Assembly: GCA_028023455.1 (NCBI GenBank)
Contig: JAQFVV010000056.1
Location: 2,168,001-2,232,000, forward strand
Origin: Epiperipatus broadwayi
Lineage: Eukaryota; Onychophora; Udeonychophora; Euonychophora; Peripatidae
DNA: 64,000 bases
Reading direction: 5' to 3'
The notes below the pieces were generated by a model. The model made no database searches. It saw only the letters and a list, made by a program, of their open reading frames with translations, and was not told the DNA's origin. The translations under genes and the position numbers were made by a program. Below, in pieces: positions 24,150-36,970 of the stretch (position 1 is its first letter; every line of letters starts with the position of its first letter).

Positions 24150-24960
24150 ATGAACATTTAGTAATGAAAACTGGGAGTTTTTATATCAAATCTTTCTCTT
24201 CCCCTGCATAAGTCATAACTTGTTGACAACTTTAAGTCTTATATTTTAGTTTTTAACACTACTTTATTAAATCTTAGTAAAGACAAAAACTCCAGCTGAG
24301 TAATTGATAAATAGTGCTGGTCCAGTGATTTTGCCTTTGTCTTAACATTTATTTTTAATTTTTTTTTTTTTAAACTTCAGCTCTTGGTTTCCAGGTGTGA
24401 GTCAGAATGATTTCCAAGAAATAAATATTTTTTAAAAAAAGAGATTTAAGTTCTGTGAAGTGTAAACATTCTCTTATATGTGTAACACTACCACACCTGA
24501 ATTTAGGATTTTATATGCAAATGCAAGCAAATTTATAAACTAAATTTATAATAACTTAAAATAGATAATTTAGAAAAGTTGTAATGTTCACAAAATCTAT
24601 CACATTACAGTTTTCTTCGCATATATACATAGGTGTGCTTCTACACACATAATAATGTCTACACAACTTATTTTAATTTATTATTATTTTAAATTAGAAC
24701 TGCATATTATAGTTATATGCATACAGGTATTATTAGCTAATTAATGTGCAATATGAACATACACACATACTCGTTAACAGAACTGTTATACAATATTTTA
24801 GTATTAATTTAAAATATACATGGACTTGGATGAATTTGAATTAGAGAAAATTATACTACTATGAAACATAGTAGTCTGAAACTGGAAGATAGATAAATCG
24901 TACTGTTTCAACACTAAAGAAACTGTCGTATGTCACTACCAAATATTCAACGTAAATAGC
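24150..24960. repeat. Dispersed repeat fragment inside the hAT element
   Basis: This stretch aligns block by block with 37140-37597 plus 42021-42310. Shared strings include AAAGAGATTTAAGTT, AAAATCTATC.C.TTACAGTT, ATACATAGGTGTGCT and CACAACTTATTTTAA. It also aligns more loosely with 31.5-32.11 kb. It is the uninterrupted version that reveals the 4.4 kb insertion at 37598. Edges are approximate. Confidence 0.65.
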
Positions 24961-25281
24961 TGTTTTTTTGAGTCAGTAACTGCATGCATACTGTTGCATT
25001 TGCGCTTTACGTTCACGCGTTGCATTCGGTTACAAAAACACATTAAGTCAAGATTAAAAATATTATTTTCAATAATGATACGACTTACTGGACTTCAGCT
25101 GTCTAGAATTGAAAAAAAATTTAAAACAAAAATAAAAAAACTTGAATATCTTGACTTAATTTGTTTCACTCGTAATTGGACAGTTTTTGCCAACCAGTTC
25201 TTGTTAGATTGACCTCACGATTGACCAAAATTGGCTTCGCGATCGATCGTGCGATCGACTTTTTGGACACCCGATATAGAG

Positions 25282-26399
25282 TATTTACAATGCTAAATGT
25301 ATATGTAATATTGTAAGTTAAATCTCTAATTGAAAATGTCCTTTATACATAGGCAAGAGACAAAATAAAAGATGTATACTCTTTTACTAATAATAGTATT
25401 ATCTTATCGTATGACTAGGGGCATTTCAATTATCTATATACAATTGAATGGAGATTACGTAAGTATTTGGCATTATAAATGCTCTATTTTATATATTTTC
25501 AGTGTTTGAATCATTGTTGACAAAGATTTAAAAATGAAAATAATCTCAGACTTGTCAACTAAAAATATTAATGAATTAAATATGTTTAGAAATAAATTTC
25601 TTGACTGATTTAAAAATTCATTTGCTTATGATTCGAATTGGGTTTACAGTTTTATATGTTTATTTTGAAATTAATTATTAGGATTGTAAATACATTAGAT
25701 TTCTTTTTATTATATATAGTCTTAATTTCCAAATGGACGCCATATTGAATTTTTTTACATTTAGTTTAAATTATTGTTTTTATAATATTTTCAGATTATT
25801 TTATGCAAATGTAATATGTACTGCTGTAAAGATAATATAGCATAGAATGCAATTAACCTGAGAATAATGTAGTTATTAGTAATTATTATAAAATAAAATT
25901 TAAATTGATTTTAAGTTTAAAAATTTAAACATTTTTAAAATTATTAATTTTGTATTTATTTATAAATTGCAAATTTTGATATATGAATCTTAAAATTATA
26001 ACTTCTGAAAACAGGTTTATTACATTCACCACTAAATTATAATTCAAATTATATATACAAAGTCTTGGTTATGGTATTTTATAGTATCAGTAATCTAAAA
26101 ATAAAAACATTCTCTAACCTTTTTTGCTATGCAACAAATATATTGAATATATATAAGATTTATTGCTTTCTGCAACAAATCAAAAAAAAAAAAAACATTT
26201 GAGGACAGGTTATTGCATATACATTAAAAATAAACTTTGATAAATAACAATTATATATATATATGGGTAAATTGCATAGATTGCTGGCATGTTTGTATTT
26301 TTAAATGCTTTTATTGAAGTTGAAAAATCAGTTTGTTTGTTTGTTATTTGTGGTTTATTTGAAGTTAGAATGAAATTTTAAAAGTGAGATTTAATATAT
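25282..26399. other. Intergenic, no gene seen
   Basis: AT-rich sequence downstream of EEFSEC and the hAT element. No feature is supportable beyond homopolymer runs. Confidence 0.5.
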
Positions 26400-27660
26400 T
26401 GAAATTCAGTAAAATTGCTTGAAATCTGGTATATAATTAAGTAATACTAGGCTAATCTATAAGGAACACTCATCTTTTCAATGGGTCGTCTAGTTTCTTA
26501 GATATGGAATAAAAGATGGGAAAATATTAAAAATATTCAATAATTTTATGTATCACAGTTAAAAACTACTCTTAGAATTTTAAATTGTTTTTAATAAGAT
26601 TACTGAGAAGGCAGTATAATGATTTTTTTTCTTTTAATTTAATATTTTGAAATTGCATTTTTATGATTCGTCATTATTATAAGTAGGTGGTGTATATATA
26701 TTTAGTTTTATGATTTGTTTCAATTCAGCGATTTATTTAGAATTAAATTTTAAAATCGACCTTTAATATATTTGGAGCAAATAGAATTGATTCAATTTGA
26801 GACACATTTTAGAAGGCAATGGTATGCAACTTGACAATAACATATTTTACTTAAGGTAATTACTTTCAGAAATAATGAAAATAATGAAATTTTGCATATT
26901 TTAATGTCAAATATAAAAGTCATTCCAAAAATTATAATATTTTAGTGCACGAGGTATATATATATATTATTTTGTAGTTTCAATTTAATATTTTGTTTGA
27001 AACTGTAATTAAATTTTAAAATCAACATTTATTATATTTAAAAAAAATGGAATTGGTTGCATTTTGAGATACGTCTTAGAAAGCAGCAGGAGTGCAATTT
27101 GTCAATAACATATTTTAGTTAGGGTAATTACTTTCAGAAATAAAGATGAATGGGTGGATGTTTTCAAATATTTTGATATCAAATTTAAAATAAGTTAAAA
27201 AAAACCACTATTTTTTTTTAGGAAGGCATGTACAGGAATTTCGAATATATTAAGATCATTGGAGTTAATTTAAATGATGTATTTTTTAGAACTTAGTAAA
27301 AAACAAATGAAACAAAAATTTTCACTTTACAGAGGCAAAAGGGCAGTTGCTGTGATCAATAAGTAAATAAAGATGTCATTTAAAATGGATTTTCTGCAAT
27401 TTTTTGAATAAAATAAATTTCAAAAATGCTGCCTTCTTAAACATCAAAATCTTAGAAACAATTTGGAATGCGCGCAAATCCCTCTTCATTGTGTTATATT
27501 ATTCAGACGATTTTTTGGAACTTATGAATGAAAATAAATGAATAAAAACTTATAACTTTATAGAGGCAAAAAGGCAATTGGAATGCTCAGTAATAATACA
27601 GATTTCATTTAAATTGGAAAAAATTATTCTATTGCAAAGAATTACAATATACTATAAATC
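26400..27660. repeat. Diverged tandem repeats
   Basis: Blocks of about 280 bp recur. TTAAATTTTAAAATC.AC.TTTA, GCAACTTGACAATAACATATTTTA and GGTAATTACTTTCAGAAATAA occur at 26745-26890 and again at 27010-27145. A second pair around 27330 and 27560 shares ACTTTA.AGAGGCAAAA.GGCA and AGATGTCATTTAAA. Copies are old and I cannot define exact edges. Confidence 0.5.
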
Positions 27661-27777
27661 ATGCATTTGAATAAATAATCATTTGCAACAGCTACAACAG
27701 TAAATAAGAAAGAAATTTAAAAGTGCAAGAATAATTTATAGGCTTGAGTTATTTTATATGATAATTTTTTTTCAACT

Positions 27778-28560
27778 TTGACATGTATTTATGTAAATTC
27801 ATGCAATGCAAAAGGTCCATACTACACACCAGATTGTTTCAAAGAAGACTGCAGAAATACCAGAAAAAAAAAGTTTGTCGACATGAGAAAGAAAATCATA
27901 ATAGACTCCAAAAAAAAAAACCCCTTATGTTTGTTTGAGGAGAAACCACAACTATGCAAGGATCAACTGGCATCTGTTAGCCAAAATATGACAAAAGTAG
28001 GAATACTAAAAACAAATAAGCAGCACCAGGATTGACTCGCATATGCTCGCTAATATATGGCTCAAATGAGAGGATTGAAAACACCTTATCATCATGAAAA
28101 TCATCTGGCATCTGATCTCACAAGGCAGGCACAGTTAATAGCTGAGCAGCATAAGGATAGAATCAATTGTATGCAGAAAAACATGAAGAAACTGAGAGCT
28201 GCGGAGACACATGACCAATACCAAGCTTGGCTGACATGTGTTCGACAATATATAAAAAGAATGAAAGCTGGGGAGTTCAGTTGGCATATGTTCGACAAAA
28301 AATGAAGCAATTAGGAGATACAAAAATATCAACAGCAATAACTTTGACTAGCATCTCTTTGATAAAGTATGAAGCAATAAAAGATGCAGAAACACATGAA
28401 TAATGACAACTTGTCTAGCATCCATTTGACAAAATATGAAACAACTGAGAGCTAAGGAAAAACACATGGGCAACAAAAAGCTTGACTGGCATCTGCTCAA
28501 CAAAATACGACACTTAAGAGGTCAGGAAGAACTTGAAAAACAGCAAGCAAGTTGGCTGTA
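27778..28560 (+). pseudogene. Relic of a 23-residue-repeat (STPR-like) protein
   Basis: Frames at 27778-28035 and 28057-28305 and the broken sequence after them encode a recurring motif of about 23 residues (about 69 bp). Examples are MKKLRAAETHDQYQAWLTCV, RMKAGEFSWHMFDKK, and later MKQLRAKE...LDWHLLNK and LRGQEELEKQQASWL. The Arg/Lys-rich start, the central (A)AET, and the Leu-x3-(R/K) spacing resemble the STPR repeat ('one score and three amino acid peptide'). That repeat occurs in FMBP-1-type DNA-binding proteins and at the start of many arthropod Helitron-like helicase genes. Stops and small indels accumulate to the right, so this is a decayed copy. Repeat structure is visible. The family name is an inference by pattern and not by alignment. 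Confidence 0.45.
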
Positions 28561-29093
28561 AGCTGGTACGCATACATCCATGATAGTTATTAATAAGTTC
28601 TGTAATCACATCTTGACATTTGTATTAAATGTTGTTATTCAAATCAGGTAAGCAAAGTTAAGTATAATGCATCAACAATATCATATCTTCCACCAAAACT
28701 GGCAGCTAAAAGCACATTGTTATTACGTTCTCATTGTGAAAAAAAAGGCATCAGCAATATTGGAACAAGATGTTGCACCTTCAGTATTACAAATCTTATC
28801 TCAATCTGAACAGTGTCATTATCAAGAGTGATTCCATATGTAAAGGTTATCAAATTCAGTGGAATTTTTTGGACAATATGGTTTCTGTAGGCAGGCAGTG
28901 CTGTTTGTACAAAATATACTTGAAGTGAAAAACTACACAATATGCTGCTGTTTGTACTAGATATACTTGGTGTAAAATAGTACACAATATGCTACCAAGA
29001 TAAGCTAATGAAACAGGAATTGTGGTGATTAAAGAATATCTTGAGAATCTTGATATTAGTCGAGAGTTCTCTATTGGCTGTGAGCAAGTATAT
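28561..29093 (+). other. Possible continuation of the decayed coding relic
   Basis: Short protein-like stretches survive in changing frames, for example GFCRQAVLFVQNILEVKN near 28885-28940 and IKEYLENLDISREFSIGCE near 29030-29085, between stops. They read like fragments of one degraded gene and not like random AT-rich translation. I cannot name it. A Helitron-like ORF is possible given the STPR-like relic immediately before it. Confidence 0.25.
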
Positions 29094-30300
29094 TGAAACC
29101 GTCATATTTGTACATTCGCGCAACAAAGTCTAGAGTTTTAATAAATTATCCAAAGGTTGATCGAAATGAGGTTGTTGAGACCCTGAATTCAATCTCACCT
29201 CAGTTGCTTTACCAACGCTCAAAGATTTACTACCTTACAGATGACATATATGAGGTTACACCAGTACTTTCTCAATCCGCATTCGAGCAGTAGCACATCG
29301 GTAAAACATGAGACTATGGGAAATGGACATATTTCAAAGTATAGCTATATAGGTGTAGCGTGACCAACCTTACTAAATATGGATTGTGATTCATAATAAT
29401 TAAATACTAATAGTTAACTAATTAACAATGAGCAAGAACTGAGACACTAAGAAAAAGTTAAAATTTAAATAAATTTAATGAAAGCCAAAATATAAATGAT
29501 GAGATTAATAAAATAAAATAAAATTACAAGGCAATTATATAGATTGTCTCACTCATAGGTGAAGATTTTAGGGATACAAGCCGTTTTGGTTTACATATAT
29601 AGCGTTACTTATCACTCACAGGTAATATTAGTTTACAGGTTACAAATTATTTAATTTACTTTTGCTTGTTATATATCTTACCCGCAGGTGATGAAGATTT
29701 ATAATTTACCGAGTTACAATTTCATGAGACTTATTATTCCGTTATACATTGGTTTAATTTGCTCATGATAATCTATGCCTAGTTTATGCTATATATTTGG
29801 ATTTAGATTTGCTTTAGGCAGCTAGCAGAAGTGATTATTATCATTTATAAAGAATATTTTATTAAACGTGTATTATTTAACATATTCTCTATATAGCTTA
29901 TATGCCTATAAAATTAGAGTGTTTCAGATCAATGCTGAAATATACATTATTATGGCAGGATGAACTGATGATTGGCAGTCAGACTTCAGATACCACGGCT
30001 TATACAAAATATACAATCTGAGTCTGTGCGTCTCGAATGTGTGCTTGCTCGCGGGATTTGTACCGAGTACCGGTTCCCTTCTACCGTACCCATTGCTGTG
30101 AAAAGAGACCTTTTAGTCCAGGTGATCGAACATCTATTACGATGCTCTGGATCCTCATGCTCCATTCCTATGGCCCTTAAAACTTACGTCCATCTGAAGA
30201 AGATAATTGTCCGAACCAAGAGTAATGGGGTGGCCCTTAAAACCTACGCCTATCGGAATATAATATACAGCAACAAGTATATATGCTAATGCGTTTCCTA
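29094..30300. repeat. Dispersed LTR-like family, copy 1 (5' part)
   Basis: The copy starts TGAAACCGTCATATTTGTAC and is homologous to the unit starting at 33382 (TGTAACCTTCATATTTGTAC). Shared landmarks are CTCACCTCAGTT.CTTTACCAA, TATATGAGGT.ACAC, AGATCAATGCTGAA, GGATCCTC.TG.TCCA and two GTGGCCCTTAAAACC-type boxes. The TG start suggests an LTR. The family may continue to about 32114 (ending TGATTGTTTCA), which would make it about 3 kb. No clean target duplication was found. Confidence 0.55.
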
Positions 30301-33300
30301 AGGACACATTTGCTCCGCTGACTACATCATTATATACCAAATTACTACGCAAAACAATAGTTTCCTTCCATGAAACTACCATAAATCAGTTCATAATTTA
30401 GCATCTATACTATGCTATTAAGGAAAACTTATGAATCTAATTTGCTAAGCCATCTATATAGGCATTTATATAACTCTAGGGAGGTTTACAACATATTTTG
30501 GATAATTACAATACTAAATTCTAGCTCTATCCTGTATTTCATCACCTCAGCTAAATAATAATTAAATATTTCATTTAAAGCAAACCTATCTTTAAATGTT
30601 TATAAGCTTTTAATTATATCTCAAATAAGATTTATTTTATCCATTTCAGAAGGGAATTTTGTTTGTGTGTTAATAAATGCGAAGTTATATATATGTGAGA
30701 ATATCTAATCGCTTCTCACTGATCATTTAATTACGAGTAAACTTCGTCCTGAACAAATATAGCATAAACAAATACATAATTGAAAAGAAAATAATTTTGG
30801 CATAGATTTAACTAAAAGAAACATAATTTTAGAAATAGCATTTCATGTAAGTGAAATCTAAAATTTGGCTTTTTTTTTAGCTTAATTTAAAAAGGGAATA
30901 AAATGAAATAGCCTAAATTAGATTAATTCACTTTAATATAAATTTAATTCATTTACGACAATTATTAATAAAGGCAAATATTATTAGGCTAAAATATGCA
31001 AAATAAGTTTGAAATATAATTCAAAATTGAAATCAGTTAGAATCAGGCAAGATTTACAATTTAAATAAAATAAAATAAAATTTACATTTTAATTTAGGAG
31101 TTTAGAATACATTATATTATTTTGGCTATTGATAATAAATTTAGCTAGCTTTAGGAGTTATGAAGTTTAGTCTAAAAGTTAATTTTAAATTGACGATCTT
31201 TTACCGCTATAACTTTACTGCTTTGGCAAGGTGGCTTGGTCTTGAGTGCTTTTTTTAGGTGGCATCGGCTTTTCGTTCATCTTCCTCCACATCCTGTAGA
31301 CAATGTTGCAGGCTCGAAAGCAAGGAATTGCCTTTTACCCCATCATCATCATCATTGACAGTTTACAAAATACGTGACTAGAACTTGACTAAGAAATTAC
31401 AAGTTAGAGTTTTAGCTTTTAAAGATGGCTACAATGAGTTTATATATTAGCTCATCCCTCTCTCATTTTTCTTGGTAGTTTCAGATCTGTTTTTCTAATT
31501 AACTCGCTATATTGGAAATCTGGGATTCCTGCTGTTATTGATTTTTTTTATAGGTGGGTCTCACGATCTTGATCAGGTTAATTTATTCATAGTTGCTTTT
31601 AAAATCTATTTTTCTTAAAATTTTAAGTAGGTCAAAATACAGAGAGAAGGATTAATTTTATTAAATTACTTTTTTCGAAAAACAAATCTAAAACTCTGTA
31701 AACAGTTTTATTATATCTGTAACGCATTTAAATAATTTAACGCTATATGCAGAAATATTATAATTTCAAATATTAATTTTATAATAATATTTAAATTAAG
31801 AAATTTTCTAATGTTTTAATCCTATAACATTATTCTTTTCCTGCATATATATGGGCTGGTTACACATACATAGCATGTTTACATTTATTTAACTACCAGC
31901 AATATATATATATATATGCATATTTACTGATTTCTTACATATATCCATACTCTTTCTATACTGTATGCTAAAATATACGCACACATACACAACTAGTATA
32001 ATTAGATTTAAAATTAGCATAATAAACTAGGATTTGGATATAGGTATATGTAAATAAATACTAATGTAGTATATAGTAGGTGAAACAGAAGGATAGACAG
32101 ATCTGATTGTTTCAAAATGATGCATTATATGGATTAATTACTAATAATAGACTATAGAGATGTTACAATTAATGAGGATGCACTGATCACTGAAGAACAT
32201 GTTATTCATCTTATTGCATCTAATCAGCAAAAACAAACTGATAATACTGTTATTGGTCAGAATCAAATATTCACTCAACAAAACTCAGAGAGTCCAAGCC
32301 AAATATACTAAACCTGATCAAGATAAGACACAGGGTCCCATGTCGGACCAAGCTCCAATCTATGCACCTCCGCTTTGTGCTTAAATATCCTATGAATAAC
32401 GCTTCCTATAATACATTTAAGTTTTTTTTAATCCAGGTGCCAGTGAAAAAGGGAGAAGTATAAGATTTTATTAAATTTAACTACACTATAAACATCATTA
32501 ATGAACTTGGGTAATGAGTAACAAGATAATTTTAATAAATAAACTGATAAAATAAATGTCACACATCATAAATTTTATTTTATTTAATGGATTTAATTGT
32601 ATTGGAGTACGGTAAGAAAGATAATGGAGACAAGGTGAATTTAAACAAGTTTATTATAATTGATAATGGTTACCATCGGATACTACGGATTACATTAAGC
32701 TGATGATCAAAGTATTGTTGGTTTAATGCCATAACATGTTACACAATTAGACAAGTTTAAGGAATTATTACATACAGTGTCAAGGATTTACTTTATATAA
32801 ATATAATAACCCTCATGCTTTATGAGTGATTGATATTCATGACCATGTAATGTGCCAAATGATTTTCAATTTCCCTACTGTATTTTACTAAAATACTAAG
32901 ATTTATGTGATATTATAGCGTTAATATTGCTGATTATCTAAGACAAGCAAATAATATTTGGACATAATTATCAACTCTAAAGGATATGTAAATCATGATT
33001 TGTTCAACTGAAGCTACTGTTCTTGGGTAAATAAGGATGGAGTAGGTTGAATTAACATTACACGTGATTTGCCATCCGCAAACTAAACTAAATCTATTAG
33101 GGGTTTGGCAGGGCTGATGAGGACCGACATATAAGATGTGTGATTCATTTGAACCAAGAATCTTGCTACTGAAATACTTAATCTGGAGTATACATAGAAG
33201 TTCGAAAATTGGATAGACTACTACGACGTACTGGGACCTTATCCTAGTTACTTACTTGGTGCTCATACTTGAACAATTTGGCCCCTAGGTGTGATTCCTG

Positions 33301-33381
33301 TTCACCATTATGTGGGCAATCGACGTAATTGGGGCCGGTCTTTGCTGTTGTAGCAAGATAGGAACATATCTATATTTACAT
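30301..33381. other. Repeat-derived sequence, no gene seen
   Basis: 31.5-32.11 kb is related to the dispersed repeat also found at 24.15-24.96 kb. 31200-31340 and 32990-33360 are richer in GC than their surroundings but show no sustained frame or motif I can name. A CATCATCATCAT tract lies at about 31341. Confidence 0.4.
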
Positions 33382-34400
33382 TGTAACCTTCATATTTGTA
33401 CATTCACGCAACAAAATCCCGACTTTTGGCAAATTATACCAAGGCTGATCTAATGAGGGGTTGAGACCTCAAATCCGATCGCACCTCAGTTTCTTTACCA
33501 ATACTCCATGACTTACTACCTTATGAATGACTTATATGAGGTCACACTCGGAGTTTCTTAATTTGCGTGCCGGCAGTAGCAAAGAATGGAGCAAGAGACT
33601 GGAAATAATAATTAAATAATTGCCAGCTTAACTAAACACGCACACCTATTGCTGGCTAGATGATGCACATGTTAATAAATTTGGAAAGTGACTCAATATA
33701 TGAACAGAGTGAGTAAGACAACAGACATCAATATGTTTAATATCATTTAATCATAGTAAAATAACACTAATAATGACATTCAAGTGCTCTGGATACTCCA
33801 CTCGCAGATGGTATGATGAATTCTAACACTTTTACAAATTAATAATTTCATCTATGTCTATAATGATGCCATAAGTATGCTCTGCCATTCCTACCAGATT
33901 TGCCAAGAGTTAAATTTTACAAGAATGATAACTGATAACAACTTATTTTTACATAATGAACAATAAATATGTTCCTATAGGGATCGTTGGTATAAACCAG
34001 ATCTGAAGTTCAGATCAATGCTGAACTGCATAATATAAAGAGGAACAACTCGACGGTTTGCAGCATGGCTTCCGAGACTACAGCGCTACCTAAACTAAAT
34101 AAGGGTTACGGCTCGAATGCGCAGTTATTCATGGGATTCAGTACCAAGTACTTGGTTCTTTTGGACCGTATGACTTGCTATCTTAAAATAAGTGAACATT
34201 TAGTTTGGGTGATCAGAGCAGCTTTAATATATGGTTCTGGATCCTCTTGTTCCAGTTTTAAAAGGAATAATGGGATGGCCCTTAAACCAAAGCCCATTTA
34301 AAGAGAGCTGTCCGAACTAACAATAGTGGGGTGCCCTTAAAACCAAAGCCCATTTTAATAAATCTATATATAGCAAGGCATAATGCACAGAGGTGCTTCA
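33382..34400. repeat. Dispersed LTR-like family, copy 2 (5' part)
   Basis: Diverged copy of the 29094 unit. The box GGCCCTTAAACCAAAGCCCATTT occurs twice in near-tandem (about 34277 and 34332). The copy is cut off near 34460, where a different 1.4 kb repeat starts, so the two families are nested or abutting. Confidence 0.6.
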
Positions 34401-34459
34401 TAAAGCTACATTCACAACGCTTTCCAAATATCCAAATATTAAATTAATAAAGTGCTTAG

Positions 34460-35860
34460 CTTCTTAAGGTTCAAGCCACCATATTGAATTTTTTAAAATA
34501 CTGGCCTGATACACAATTTTCACAATAACTTCAGTTTTAATTATGTTAAAGCAAAAACAATTCCATTGCTAGAAACTAGAAAAATTAATGAAAACAATAA
34601 GCATAAAATAAATAGTGATAACTGTATAAAAAAAAAGGAAAAAAATAAATTTTCACATCCGAAATAATTATTTTATTGATAACTATAAAAAAAAGGAAAA
34701 AAAGAAATTTTCACATCCGAAATAATTATTTTATTGTTTGTTCATAATTTGGAAATTAGCATTAACTAAAATTTAACTTACATCTTCAGTGATAATTTCT
34801 ATGTATTCCTCACAAAATTATCTTTCTAAACATGTATAACATGTCTTACCTGAGATAATCCATAGCTTCACAATGTCCAAAAGAAGTTGGTTATGAACGC
34901 TTCATTTTTATCTTGTACCCCAATGGTTCCAAATGTCAAAGGCATCTATTAAAGAAAAAGATTCATCCTAATAAAAGATACAAAAGAAATCATCATAGAA
35001 ATTGGCTTCTTGTCTATCTAAAACTAGAAATTGTAGGCTACTGTCTATATCACTGATAAAATGATGTTTATATTCTTTATGGACAACAATGATGTTTATA
35101 TTCTTTATGCACAGAAGTGATGCTATCTTGCTATATTTATTGTATCACATAGATATAATTTATTTGCATATAGTCCATTTGTTGGCTATAGACTTGAAAA
35201 TAATGTTATGAAACATATAGAAAAACCAGAGTGACTCTAAAGCATGAACAAGAATAAACAAAAACATAAACAAGAATCAGAATTTGATTATATGCATGTG
35301 TATGCAATCTTTTTATACATTTGATTATTAGTTTTATAACTCATTACATTATATAAATATAATTATAAATAATAAATTATTTTTATAAAATAAGTGGATT
35401 AGAACTTTAGAAAATTACGGTAGATATGAATTTTATACGAGCATAAATAAATATATAATTTACTAACTACAAACTAAAATTAATAAAAAATTTTTTTTTT
35501 AAAAATTAAAAAATTTTAATATTATTAAAAAAATTTAAATTTTTATACTTACTCGTCATTACGTTGAAGCTCTATTGTAGGCCTTTTTTGTGAATAACAC
35601 CGGAGAAATTTTCACTTACAGGCCGTAAACCGTTTTTTGTCTTTTATCGCTTCATGATAATTACAAAAATTATCAAAAAACAAAAAAATTAACTACTGTG
35701 GTCGATTAAAACTACTGCCAAAAATCCAAATTTCAACCTATTTTTTTGAGGTAGATATTGTTGGAAAGCTACGTCATTGAGCTATCAAATGCCCATATTT
35801 TGGTTGACGTCATGCTTATACTTTTTATGTCAGTAAAGAAAGAAAACAACACATCATCTG
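34460..35860. repeat. 1.4 kb dispersed repeat, copy A
   Basis: The left edge is near TTCAAGCCACCATATTGAA. The block aligns along its length with 51664-53130. Shared strings include AAAATACTGGCCTGA.ACACAA, ACATGTATAACATGTCTTACC, AAAGATTCATCCTAATAAAA and GTCAGTAAAGAAAGAAAACA at the right end. It has no coding frame. A GAGCGCTC palindrome lies just beyond the right end. Confidence 0.75.
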
Positions 35861-36490
35861 ATGAGCGCTCATGGAGCATAAGCAGTTAATCTGTCGTTTC
35901 AATCTGCGAAACTACTATCTGCCAATTCGTATATTACCATAATTAAAACATGCTAAAAGGGATTAATTAAAATGATCTAGTTTACGCAGTACTCTATATA
36001 GTTGATACTAATAAACTAAGAAGGAGTAAAGTATATTTGGGACTTAAAAATTAACTAATTACTTATAATATGCTTTAAAATATCATTTTTTCATACTTAA
36101 CTAAATAGACTTTTAATAAGCAAACCTGAACTAAACATTAAGCCAAAACATAGTAGCTTAACTAATATATATAAGAGTAGGTTTTCAGACCGGAGATTTA
36201 GACGTGTGCTAAAATGCAACAAAAATTAACTTCCTGAGAACATACTAGTGTCTCTTTACTGTTAAAATATTTAGTAATCTCCGCTCTGAAGGCATAGCAC
36301 AAATTAATAAACACATTGCAATAATATATATATATAGACATAAGCATAGACGAAAATAGATAAAATAATAACTGGAGACAGTCATTATCTTTTCACAGGT
36401 TTCATTTAAAAGATTTACGAGAACTTTAGATCAGGCAAAATTTTACAAATTAGCTTTTTAAAGTTATTTTAAATTTTACACAATTAGAAA

Positions 36491-36697
36491 TAAGTAATAA
36501 TTTACTAAGGCTGTAACCTTAGAAATAAGCGTCTGAAAAATACGAAGGTAGGGACCTCTATAGGTCTTAAAACACAAGCTTACGCTCTCTCTTTTCTTCA
36601 TAGCGTAAGCTTGTGTCTTAAGACCTATAGAGGTCCCTACCTTCGTATTTTTCAGACGCTTATTTCTAAGGTTACAGCCTTAGTAAATTATTACTTA
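36491..36697. repeat. Near-perfect 96 bp-arm hairpin
   Basis: The arm at 36491-36586 and its reverse complement at 36602-36697 differ at one base in 96 (A against G within TCTTAAAACACAAG / TCTTAAGACACAAG). The 15-base loop is CTCTCTTTTCTTCAT. The stem is about 37 percent GC and therefore very stable as RNA. Such identity in a region otherwise full of diverged repeats implies a recent origin or active gene conversion. It may be a young fold-back element, a snap-back repair product, or a source of double-stranded RNA. No TIR-specific target duplication is evident. Confidence 0.95.
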
Positions 36698-36926
36698 ATA
36701 TAATAATGGGCGTTTAATAAAATTTATAATTACAATTAGAAATACGTTTATCTAATATAGTTTAATTATTATGAGAAATTTAAGTTTAGATTTTGTGCAC
36801 ATTTCCTATATAATATAGCTAGGTTTAGAATTTCGTTTAGAGCTTGGTTGAGAATTTATTACGGGACTTCCGACTGCGATGGCTTGCATGGCATGGCACG
36901 ATCATTTCACTCACAGGCTGGTTCAC

Positions 36927-36970
36927 CTGCTATCCTTTCCATCTGCTATCCTTTCCATCTGCTATCCTTT
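36927..36970. repeat. 16 bp minisatellite, 2.75 copies
   Basis: CTGCTATCCTTTCCAT is repeated exactly twice, followed by a third partial copy. Confidence 0.9.

Larger units (their letters stand above)
21683..25273 (-). mobile_element. Complete hAT transposon with 8 bp target duplication
   Basis: The left end CAGGGGTGGCCAACTTTT and the reverse complement of the right end CGGGTGTCCAAAAAGTCG are typical hAT terminal repeats. Both flanks carry ATATAGAG (21675-21682 and 25274-25281). Repeated GATCGA motifs lie just inside both ends (for example GATCGACTT near 21743 and GATCGATCGTGCGATCGACTT near 25240), a likely transposase-binding arrangement. The transposase is on the minus strand at 21957-23771 and is broken. 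About 800 bp between 24.15 and 24.96 kb is related to dispersed repeats at 31.5-32.1, 37.1-37.6 and 42.0-42.3 kb, so the 5' untranslated part of the hAT has itself been invaded. Confidence 0.92.

Noticed and set aside
24820-25260. 72-codon + strand frame at 24994-25212
   Set aside because: Lies in the noncoding end of the hAT element opposite its transcription direction. No family resemblance.
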